Positions 1 through 5,103 of a stretch of DNA of 5,675 nucleotides are shown here, piece after piece; within the stretch, counting starts at the first letter, position 1; every line of letters starts with the position of its first letter. Position numbers and translations under genes: made by a program. The DNA lies in NCBI GenBank assembly GCA_017518025.1, contig JAFWWR010000331.1, forward strand, positions 1-5,675. Reading direction: 5' to 3'. The notes below the pieces were generated by a model. The model did not search any database, was not told the origin of the DNA, and was given only the letters and a program-made list of their open reading frames with translations. The DNA comes from Clostridia bacterium. Lineage in GTDB: Bacteria; Bacillota; Clostridia; Oscillospirales; CAG-272.

Positions 1-72
1 CCGCGCATCGTGGAGTTCAAAGAATCGCTCCCGAAGACCACCAGCGGCAAGATAATAAGAAAGCTTCTGTAA
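1..72 (+). CDS. AMP-forming acyl-CoA synthetase, C-terminal end (partial)
   Basis: The window opens inside a gene in frame 1; only its last 23 codons and the TAA stop are visible. The tail contains PKTTSGKIIR (residues 11-20 of the visible part), the A10 motif of the ANL superfamily of adenylate-forming enzymes. In that family the lysine of SGK (visible residue 17) is the catalytic lysine of the adenylation half-reaction. The enzyme would join a carboxylic acid to CoA through an acyl-AMP, in the cytoplasm. The substrate (acetate, a longer acid or an aryl acid) cannot be told from this fragment, and a stand-alone AMP ligase or a carrier-protein ligase is also possible. The stop lies 18 bases before the next start, so the two genes probably share a transcript. 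Confidence 0.85.
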   Translation, partial: PRIVEFKESLPKTTSGKIIRKLL

Positions 73-90
73 AGCGAAACGGAGAAAGAT

Positions 91-1488
91 ATGAAAACCG
101 ATATACTTATAGTCGGAGCGGGCCCGGCGGGCATTTTCACCGCCCTTGAACTGGTAAGACGCGGCTCCGGCAAAAAGATCACGATCGTGGAGAAGGGCTG
201 TTCCATCGAGGAGCGCGCCTGCCCCAAGAAAAAGATCGGCAAGTGCGTAAGCTGCAAGCCCTACTGCCACATCACCACGGGATTTTCCGGCGCGGGAGCG
301 TTTTCCGACGGGAAGCTGTCCCTGAGCTACGAGGTGGGCGGCGACCTGCCCACGCTTATCGGCGAGGAGGTCGCCCGGGAGCTCATCGAATACACCGACG
401 GGATCTACCTGGAGTTCGGCGCCGATCCCCACGTTGAGGGGATAAACAACGACGAGGAGGTCCGCGAGATCAGGAAAAGGGCGATCCAGGCGGGACTGAA
501 GCTTGTGGACTGCCCCATCCGTCACATGGGAACGGAAAAGGCGCACAACATCTATATGTCCATCGAGCATTACCTGATGGACGCGGGCGTCGAGATCCTC
601 TTCGGCTGGGAGTGCACCGACCTTATCCTCAGCGATTCCGAGTGCCTCGGTGTCACCGTCACCAAGGACGGCAGGACCGAGGAGATCCGCGCCTCCCGCA
701 CGGTGGTCGCCACCGGACGGCGCGGCGCCGACTGGCTGGAGAAGATCTGCACCGAGAAGGGCATCGCCCATCAGCCGGGCACCGTGGACATCGGCGTCCG
801 GGTGGAGGTGCGCAACGAGGTCATCGAGACCATCAACCGGGTGCTGTACGAATCGAAGCTCATCGGTTACCCGAAGCCGTTCAAGAACAAGGTACGCACC
901 TTCTGTCAGAATCCCGGCGGATTCGTCTCCCAGGAGAACTACGACAACGATCTGGCGGTGGTGAACGGCCACTCGTATAAAGAACTGAAATCCGACAACA
1001 CAAACCTCGCGATCCTCTGCTCCCACAACTTCAGCGAGCCCTTCAAGGAGCCCATCGCCTACGCGCAGAAGGTAGGAGAGCTCACGAACATGCTCGGCGC
1101 GGGACACATCCTGGTGCAGCGGTTCGGCGACATTCTTGACGGTAAGCGCACCTGGCAGAAGGAACTGTCCCAGTCGAACCTGCGGCCCACGCTTCCGGAC
1201 GCCGTGGCGGGCGACATCACCGCCGCCATGCCCTACCGCGCCATGATGAACATCATCAACTTCATCCAGGCGATGGATCACGTGGTCCCGGGATTTGCCT
1301 CCAACGAGACGCTCCTCTATTCGCCGGAGCTGAAGTTCTACTCCAACAGGATCAAGATGGACACGGAGTTCAATACGAACATCAGGTCCCTCCACTGCCT
1401 CGGCGACTCCAGCGGCTGGACCCGCGGCCTCATGATGGCGTCCATCATGGGCGTCCGCATGGGACAGATCATCAGCTCGGAGGAATGA
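91..1488 (+). CDS. FAD-dependent dehydrogenase/oxidoreductase, COG2509-like
   Basis: A 465-residue flavoprotein, full length for the COG2509 group of uncharacterised FAD-dependent dehydrogenases. The N-terminus is a Rossmann fold with GAGPAG (residues 9-14) for the FAD diphosphate and E34 at the end of the second strand for the ribose. A cysteine-rich stretch follows (C37, C44, C52, C55, C59) and leads into GFSGAGAFSDGKL (64-76), a block I associate with this family. A second dinucleotide-type strand ends in ATGRRG (207-212), and the C-terminal FAD-contacting block GDSSGWTRGLMMAS spans 438-451. There is no signal peptide or membrane segment, so it should be cytosolic. The electron acceptor and substrate are unknown. 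The start is supported by GGAG at 81-84, six bases upstream. It lies 18 bases after the acyl-CoA synthetase, which hints at acid or lipid metabolism, but that link is only inferred. Family call fairly sure, role unknown. Confidence 0.88.
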   Translation: MKTDILIVGAGPAGIFTALELVRRGSGKKITIVEKGCSIEERACPKKKIGKCVSCKPYCHITTGFSGAGAFSDGKLSLSYEVGGDLPTLIGEEVARELIEYTDGIYLEFGADPHVEGINNDEEVREIRKRAIQAGLKLVDCPIRHMGTEKAHNIYMSIEHYLMDAGVEILFGWECTDLILSDSECLGVTVTKDGRTEEIRASRTVVATGRRGADWLEKICTEKGIAHQPGTVDIGVRVEVRNEVIETINRVLYESKLIGYPKPFKNKVRTFCQNPGGFVSQENYDNDLAVVNGHSYKELKSDNTNLAILCSHNFSEPFKEPIAYAQKVGELTNMLGAGHILVQRFGDILDGKRTWQKELSQSNLRPTLPDAVAGDITAAMPYRAMMNIINFIQAMDHVVPGFASNETLLYSPELKFYSNRIKMDTEFNTNIRSLHCLGDSSGWTRGLMMASIMGVRMGQIISSEE

Positions 1489-1501
1489 GATTTTGCTTCT
1501 G

Positions 1502-1553
1502 AAAGGCTTCCCCTCCGGGAGGGGAAGCTGTCTCCGAAGGAGACTGATGAGGG
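1502..1553 (+). repeat. REP-like hairpin repeat, copy 1
   Basis: The unit consists of two adjacent inverted repeats and a short tail. The first has arms 1506-1516 and 1518-1528, built on CTTCCCCTCC and its complement with a single central base. The second has arms GTCTCC (1530-1535) and GGAGAC (1539-1544) around GAA. The tail GATGAGGG (1546-1553) also occurs, inverted, in copy 2. The unit starts 13 bases after the dehydrogenase stop, so it would be read into that gene's 3' end. From memory, units of this build (a CCTTCCCC hairpin, a variable hairpin, then GATGAGGG) are very common between genes of gut Clostridia. No coding content is seen. Confidence 0.75.
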
Positions 1554-1556
1554 ATA

Positions 1557-1571
1557 TCAGCCGCAGGCTGA
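1557..1571 (+). repeat. Small hairpin between the two repeats
   Basis: TCAGCC and GGCTGA form a 6-bp stem around GCA. It lies in the roughly 50-base spacer between the two REP-like copies and may be part of the same composite element. Confidence 0.45.
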
Positions 1572-1602
1572 GAAGAATTAAAACGCCCGTTGTACTATGT
1601 GT

Positions 1603-1656
1603 CCCCTCATCCGTCAAGCTTACGCTTGCCACCTTCCCCTCCGGGGGGGAAGGCTT
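1603..1656 (-). repeat. REP-like hairpin repeat, copy 2 (inverted)
   Basis: This is the reverse-complement counterpart of the copy at 1502-1553. Read on the minus strand it begins with the CCTTCCCC-type hairpin (arms 1632-1639 and 1646-1653), continues with a variable hairpin (CAAGC 1615-1619 against GCTTG 1624-1628) and ends with GATGAGGG (complement of 1604-1611). The first stem and tail match copy 1 closely, whereas the middle stem has a different sequence but still pairs. That pattern suggests the structure is kept rather than the letters. The tails of both copies can also pair with each other, so the pair could fold as one larger cruciform or RNA structure. Confidence 0.75.
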
Positions 1657-1744
1657 ATGGCAGCCCCACGCTTATCGACATTTTCCCGACGGTCTGAATG
1701 GGCGTTGTTCTGTGCTCGGAGGAATAAGTATACACCCATGGAAT

Positions 1745-1780
1745 AAAAAAGCGGTTTGACGAAAAACAAACCGCTTTTTT
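1745..1780. terminator. Rho-independent terminator, likely two-way
   Basis: A perfect 14-bp stem (1745-1758 against 1767-1780) with the 8-base loop ACGAAAAA. The GC core is GCGGTTTG, flanked by six A on the left and six T on the right, so either strand ends with a U-tract. It closes the dehydrogenase transcript and insulates it from the promoter that starts three bases later. It lies 257 bases past the stop codon, beyond the REP-like repeats. Confidence 0.9.
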
Positions 1781-1782
1781 CG

Positions 1783-1811
1783 TTGCTTTTTCACACATGA
1801 TATGGTATAAT
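1783..1811 (+). promoter_or_regulatory. Housekeeping-type promoter with extended -10
   Basis: TATAAT at 1806-1811 is a perfect -10 box and is preceded by TG one base away (TGG, 1803-1805), giving an extended -10. A weak -35, TTGCTT at 1783-1788, sits at the ideal 17-base spacing. Transcription would start near 1818 and run into the lipoprotein gene with a leader of about 160 bases. The position directly after an intrinsic terminator supports a new transcription unit. Confidence 0.85.
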
Positions 1812-1817
1812 CAACCT

Positions 1818-1867
1818 GCGCGGGCCACGAATTGTGCCATTCGGGGAAGATCCTTCCCGGGACGCGC
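1818..1867 (+). promoter_or_regulatory. Structured 5' leader, first stem-loop region
   Basis: At the expected 5' end of the lipoprotein mRNA, GGGAAG (1844-1849) pairs with CTTCCC (1853-1858) around ATC. GCGCG (1818-1822) can close an outer stem with CGCGC (1863-1867). I do not recognise a known riboswitch or T-box here. It could protect the 5' end or be a regulatory RNA. Pairing is directly visible; function is not. Confidence 0.45.
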
Positions 1868-1893
1868 GGAATATACAATGCGTTAACAAAATA

Positions 1894-1914
1894 ATGATAT
1901 CAAAGTGGTATCAT
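1894..1914 (+). promoter_or_regulatory. Possible second promoter over an operator-like inverted repeat
   Basis: TGATATC (1895-1901) and GGTATCA (1907-1913) form an imperfect inverted repeat around AAAGT. The right half is also an extended -10 (TGG then TATCAT, 1906-1914). The block resembles the upstream promoter, since ATGATAT and TGGTAT-AT occur in both. No good -35 stands at 17 bases; TTAACA at 1883-1888 would be 20 bases away. It may be a second start point controlled by a repressor, or only a leader hairpin. Confidence 0.35.
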
Positions 1915-1920
1915 ATTACA

Positions 1921-1956
1921 GGGGAGATCCCCGAGATCACGCGCGGAGGACCGCGC
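1921..1956 (+). promoter_or_regulatory. Leader hairpins, one showing AGGA in its loop
   Basis: GGGG (1921-1924) pairs with CCCC (1929-1932). Nine bases on, GCGCGG (1941-1946) pairs perfectly with CCGCGC (1951-1956), leaving exactly AGGA as the loop. The GGAGGA inside this hairpin is the best Shine-Dalgarno-like sequence in the leader, yet it lies about 30 bases before the start codon and has no start codon at proper distance. It may be a standby site for ribosomes or a protein-binding loop. Confidence 0.45.
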
Positions 1957-1965
1957 AAAAGAGAC

Positions 1966-1971
1966 AGGCGG
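1966..1971 (+). promoter_or_regulatory. Weak ribosome binding site of the lipoprotein gene
   Basis: AGGCGG lies eight bases before the ATG at 1980 and is the only Shine-Dalgarno-like match at proper distance. It is weaker than the sites in front of the barrel genes. It fixes the start at 1980 instead of the in-frame GTG at 1905. Confidence 0.6.
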
Positions 1972-1979
1972 TATCTGAC

Positions 1980-2525
1980 ATGAAAAAGATCTTATGTATC
2001 ATCTTTGCTGCTGTCATGCTCTTCTCGCTTTTGACTCTGACTTCCTGCAATGAAGGAAAAGACGTCGCCGACAAGACAAAACAGACCGAGACAAAGGGAC
2101 CGGCTCCGGACACGGCGGGGACCGGATCCGAAACGGAGAGCGGCGAACCCGTTCCCGACGCGGAAGTGAACGAGCGGGCGCAGTTATTCCTTGACGAGGC
2201 GCCGTGCCTCACGCACAACTGGGTCCATATGCAGTTCGGAGCGTCGTCCACCCTCACCGAAGAGGCGCTCGGCGAGGCTATCCTTGAGTGGTGCGGGATA
2301 CCCGAAGGCTTCGAGGTGGTGTTCGACAAAGACAGCTTCGACGCGTTCCACGAGAGCTATCAGGCGGAGGGCGACGGCAGCTCCGCCGGCGGCTATATCG
2401 ATTTTCAGATCAAAAACGTCAATACAGGAGAGACTTCCGAGACCGTATCTCCCTTCTTCTACATCCAGAAGGACCTTGAGAGGGAGGGTTACGAGTTCAC
2501 CGTCTGCCCGGACGAAGCCGACTGA
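1980..2525 (+). CDS. Small lipoprotein of unknown function
   Basis: The product is 181 residues. It starts MKK, has a hydrophobic segment (about 4-21) and a lipobox LTSC with the lipidated cysteine at C23, so it should be exported and anchored to the outer face of the cell membrane. Residues 24-65 are a hydrophilic linker rich in T, E, G, P and S. Residues 66-181 form the folded part, which is acidic and has the look of a beta-rich domain: WCGIPEGFEVVF, then GDGSSAGGYIDFQIKN. This vaguely resembles repeats found in clostridial surface proteins, where a G-rich turn precedes a strand, but I cannot name a family. A start at the GTG at 1905 would put 25 charged residues before the signal peptide, so ATG 1980 is preferred. 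The gene has its own promoter and lies 106 bases before the barrel genes. A sugar- or wall-binding role is only a guess from those neighbours. Confidence 0.85.
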   Translation: MKKILCIIFAAVMLFSLLTLTSCNEGKDVADKTKQTETKGPAPDTAGTGSETESGEPVPDAEVNERAQLFLDEAPCLTHNWVHMQFGASSTLTEEALGEAILEWCGIPEGFEVVFDKDSFDAFHESYQAEGDGSSAGGYIDFQIKNVNTGETSETVSPFFYIQKDLEREGYEFTVCPDEAD

Positions 2526-2560
2526 CAGACGGAGGACGCGGGACAATTTTATCTTCACAG

Positions 2561-2593
2561 CGGGAGCCGGTCCCATTCCGGGACCGGCTCCCG
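2561..2593 (+). terminator. Strong hairpin between lipoprotein and barrel genes
   Basis: A perfect 14-bp GC-rich stem (2561-2574 against 2580-2593) with loop ATTCC. Only TT follows before GAG, so there is no proper U-tract on the plus strand, and none on the minus strand either. It may be a leaky terminator or a barrier that protects the 3' end of the lipoprotein mRNA after processing. I see no convincing promoter between it and the next gene at 2632, which argues for read-through. Confidence 0.5.
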
Positions 2594-2631
2594 TTGAGTA
2601 TAAAAAACACGCAAAACGAAAGGAAATTATT

Positions 2632-3840
2632 ATGGCAAGAAAGTATCCGTTTTCAATGTGGGTCTATAACGACATCAGCGAATTCACTCCCGACGAGGTC
2701 GACCTGTGGGTCGAGTGCGGCATGACGATCCCCTTGACCCCGGCGATCAATCCCGGCGGAGACGTATCCCTGCTGATCCCGTTCCTCAACAGGGCGGAGC
2801 AGCTGGGCGTAAAGATGATCGGCAACGTCTGGGGCCTCGGCTACGGAGATCTGCTCAGAATGGGCGAGGAGGCGTACGAAAAGCGCCTCGGCGAAGTCCT
2901 CGCCGTCATCGGCGGCCATCCCGCTCTCTACGGTCTCTGCGTGGGCGACGAGCCGGACAGCGCCGAGCAGATGGACGCCACCAAGAGATGCATCGCCATC
3001 CAGAAGCGCATGGCGCCTCATCTGACCCCGTACATCAACTACACGGGCAACACGGTGTCTTTCACCAAAGAACAGCGCTGCGGATATGATCTTAAGGACT
3101 GGATGAAATACGTGGCCGAGGAGACCGGCTCGAAGGAATTCTGTTTCGACATTTACGACCAGACCATCAACGACGGCGAAGGCAAGTCCGGTTTCATGAA
3201 GACCGTCCGCGATATGGTGGAGGCGGCCGATTACGCCGGATGCGAGGCGTGGGGATGCCTTCTGTCCTCCGCGCACCACGTGTTCCACGTTCAGTCCGAG
3301 GTGGACCTGCTCTGGCAGATCAACGCGGCGGCCACCATGGGCCTCAAGGGCGTTCTGTGGTTCAGGTTCTACGACAGAGCGAGCGTCATCGAGTATTGCG
3401 GCTCGCCCATCGACGAGTTCGGCAACAAGACCGAGGCGTACTACGGTATGATGCGCGCCCAGAGGCGGTTCAACAACCACTACGGCGAGATCTTCATGCG
3501 CCTCCGCCACAAGAAGACCTACGAGGTCAAGAGCGACCGGGGCGTGTTCCCGGAATTCCGCCCGGGCGACCACGAGCTCATTAAAGCCATCGAGCCCAAC
3601 GACGAGACCATGGTCAGCTTCTTTGAGGATGAGGACGGGACCGAATATATGGTGCTGTTCCACACGGTGACCAAGTACTACGGCGTCGTCAACGTAAGGT
3701 TTGACGATACGAAGTGCGATCTTTACAGAGTCACAAATAACGGGGCGGACGAGTCGCGCTGCCGCAATCACGACGGCGAGGACGAGGGAAGCACCATCCT
3801 GCCCGCGTCCATCGCGATGTACAAAATAGTCAGAAAATAA
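2632..3840 (+). CDS. Putative (beta/alpha)8-barrel glycoside hydrolase, paralog 1
   Basis: The product is 402 residues without signal peptide or membrane segment, so cytosolic. The first 290 or so read as a (beta/alpha)8 barrel: strands PFSMWVYND (6-14), MTIPL (31-35), KMIGNVWG (61-68), YGLCVGDEP (100-108), LTPYINY (131-137), EFCFDIYD (169-176), AWGCLLSS (206-213) and GVLWFRFYD (240-248). E107 of GDEP falls at the end of strand 4, where clan GH-A glycosidases carry the acid/base glutamate. Residues of about 295-402 look like a beta-sandwich (VSFFEDEDGTEYMVLFH, 328-344). No glutamate is obvious at the end of strand 7. The likely task is cutting an imported glycoside, but the family and substrate are not recognised. 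The start is supported by AGGA (2621-2624) seven bases upstream; the open frame further upstream overlaps the lipoprotein gene and is not credible. By eye roughly 60% identical to the next gene. Confidence 0.85.
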   Translation: MARKYPFSMWVYNDISEFTPDEVDLWVECGMTIPLTPAINPGGDVSLLIPFLNRAEQLGVKMIGNVWGLGYGDLLRMGEEAYEKRLGEVLAVIGGHPALYGLCVGDEPDSAEQMDATKRCIAIQKRMAPHLTPYINYTGNTVSFTKEQRCGYDLKDWMKYVAEETGSKEFCFDIYDQTINDGEGKSGFMKTVRDMVEAADYAGCEAWGCLLSSAHHVFHVQSEVDLLWQINAAATMGLKGVLWFRFYDRASVIEYCGSPIDEFGNKTEAYYGMMRAQRRFNNHYGEIFMRLRHKKTYEVKSDRGVFPEFRPGDHELIKAIEPNDETMVSFFEDEDGTEYMVLFHTVTKYYGVVNVRFDDTKCDLYRVTNNGADESRCRNHDGEDEGSTILPASIAMYKIVRK

Positions 3841-3875
3841 AAACATAAACGACATACAAAGAGAGGAAAGAGAAC

Positions 3876-5078
3876 ATGGCAGACAAATTCGTATTTTCAA
3901 TGTGGACCTACAACGACATCAGCGAGTTCACTCCCGACGAGGTGGACGTATGGGCGGACTGCGGTCTGAACATCCCCATGGGACCCGGGGTGTCCCCCGA
4001 CAACGCGGCGGCGTACATCCCCTTCCTCGACAGAGCTCAGGAGCGCGGGATCAAGCTCATCGCCAACGTGTACGGCATCGACTACGGCGCTCTTCTCAAG
4101 ATCGGCGAGGAGGAGTACGAGGCGAGGATCCGTAAAGTGATCGACGCCATCGGCGATCACCCCGCTCTCCACGGCCTCTGCGTCGGGGACGAGCCCTCCA
4201 CCCTCCGCAATATGGAAGCGAGCAAGAAGTGTATCGAGATCAACAAGAAGGTCGCTCCCCACCTGACCCCCTACCTCAACTACATGGGCGGCACCATCTG
4301 CGCCGAGGGCGAGGCGCTGGGGGGACGGGATCTCAAGGGCTGGTTCAAGTACGTGGCCGACGAGACCGGCACCACCGAGCTGTGCTACGACGACTACGGC
4401 CCGGCCATCAACGAGCGGTCCAAGGGTTCGTTCATGAAGTCGGCTTACGATGTCGCCAAGGCCGCGTCCTACGCCGGATGCGACGCCTGGGGATGCCTCC
4501 TGTCTTCCGCCCACCACGTGTACCACAAGCAGAGAGAGGTGGACGCTCTCTGGCAGATCAACGCCAGCGCGGCGCTGGGGCTCCGGGGCGTCCTGTGGTT
4601 CCGTTTCTACGACAAGCTGGGCGTTTACACCTACAAGGACTCTCCCATCGACGAGTTCGGCAACAAGACCGAGCTTTACTACGGTCTCATGCGCTCCCAG
4701 CGCAGATTCAGCTACCACTTCGGCGAGGTGTTCCCGAAGCTGAACCTGAAGAAGGTCTACGCCGTGAAGAGCGACAAGGGCATATTCCCCGAGTTCCGTC
4801 CGGGAGAGCACGATCTCATCAAGGATATCAAGACCAACGACGAGACCATCGTATCCTTCTTCGAGGACGAAAAGGGCGACGAATACCTCTGCCTGTTCCA
4901 CACCGTCACCGAGTGGTACGGCGTCGTGGAGCTGGATTACGACAGCGAGAAGTGCGAACTCTGCTACGTGAGAGAGAACGGCAAGAATCTCTCGCCCATC
5001 GGTCACGAGGCGGAGGACGAGGAACAGCTCATGATCCTCCCCGCTTCCATCGAGCTGCTGAAGATCGTCCGCAAATAA
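3876..5078 (+). CDS. Putative (beta/alpha)8-barrel glycoside hydrolase, paralog 2
   Basis: The product is 400 residues, colinear over its full length with the preceding gene product, and likewise lacks an export signal. Shared blocks include FTPDEVD (18-24), GLCVGDEP (100-107, with E106 as the candidate acid/base), APHLTPY (127-133), YAGCDAWGCLLSSAHHVYH (199-217) and GVLWFRFYD (238-246), followed by SPIDEFGNKTE (256-266). The C-terminal beta-sandwich runs from about 293 to the conserved end LKIVRK. Differences from paralog 1 fall in loops: 36-46 after strand 2, 138-150 after strand 5, 174-184 after strand 6 and 248-255 after strand 8. It starts 35 bases after paralog 1, with AGGA (3864-3867) eight bases before ATG. 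The first ten residues align with paralog 1, which confirms both starts. The reaction is inferred from fold only; a non-catalytic sugar-binding barrel remains possible. Confidence 0.85.
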   Translation: MADKFVFSMWTYNDISEFTPDEVDVWADCGLNIPMGPGVSPDNAAAYIPFLDRAQERGIKLIANVYGIDYGALLKIGEEEYEARIRKVIDAIGDHPALHGLCVGDEPSTLRNMEASKKCIEINKKVAPHLTPYLNYMGGTICAEGEALGGRDLKGWFKYVADETGTTELCYDDYGPAINERSKGSFMKSAYDVAKAASYAGCDAWGCLLSSAHHVYHKQREVDALWQINASAALGLRGVLWFRFYDKLGVYTYKDSPIDEFGNKTELYYGLMRSQRRFSYHFGEVFPKLNLKKVYAVKSDKGIFPEFRPGEHDLIKDIKTNDETIVSFFEDEKGDEYLCLFHTVTEWYGVVELDYDSEKCELCYVRENGKNLSPIGHEAEDEEQLMILPASIELLKIVRK

Positions 5079-5089
5079 TCCGAAAAAGC

Positions 5090-5095
5090 AGGAGG
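5090..5095 (+). promoter_or_regulatory. Consensus ribosome binding site for paralog 3
   Basis: A perfect AGGAGG lies eight bases before ATG 5104. An out-of-frame ATG at 5099 is only three bases away from it and is too close to compete. This is the strongest ribosome binding site among the three barrel genes. Confidence 0.8.
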
Positions 5096-5103
5096 ACGAT
5101 GAT

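Noticed and set aside
1493..1759. 88-codon frame after the dehydrogenase
   Set aside because: It is made of the REP-like repeats and runs into the terminator; no ribosome site and no protein-like composition.
1672..1878. 68-codon frame on the minus strand over terminator and promoter
   Set aside because: It covers a clear terminator and promoter of the plus strand and shows no domain or ribosome site.
1905..1979. GTG start that would add 25 residues to the lipoprotein
   Set aside because: It would put a charged stretch ahead of a clean MKK signal peptide, lies inside the promoter-like inverted repeat, and lacks a ribosome binding site.
2594..2622. Possible promoter (TTGAGT and TATAAA) before the first barrel gene
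   Set aside because: The two boxes overlap instead of being about 17 bases apart, and no proper partner box is found for either.
2191..2631. Upstream extension of the first barrel gene
   Set aside because: The frame runs through the lipoprotein gene and the hairpin with arginine- and serine-rich nonsense; the paralogs all align from the ATG equivalent to 2632, which has its own ribosome site.
2653..3900. Long open frame of 415 codons on the minus strand
   Set aside because: It is the mirror of paralog 1, caused by GC-rich third positions; a similar mirror frame lies opposite paralog 2. The plus strand shows protein-level conservation among paralogs and good ribosome sites.
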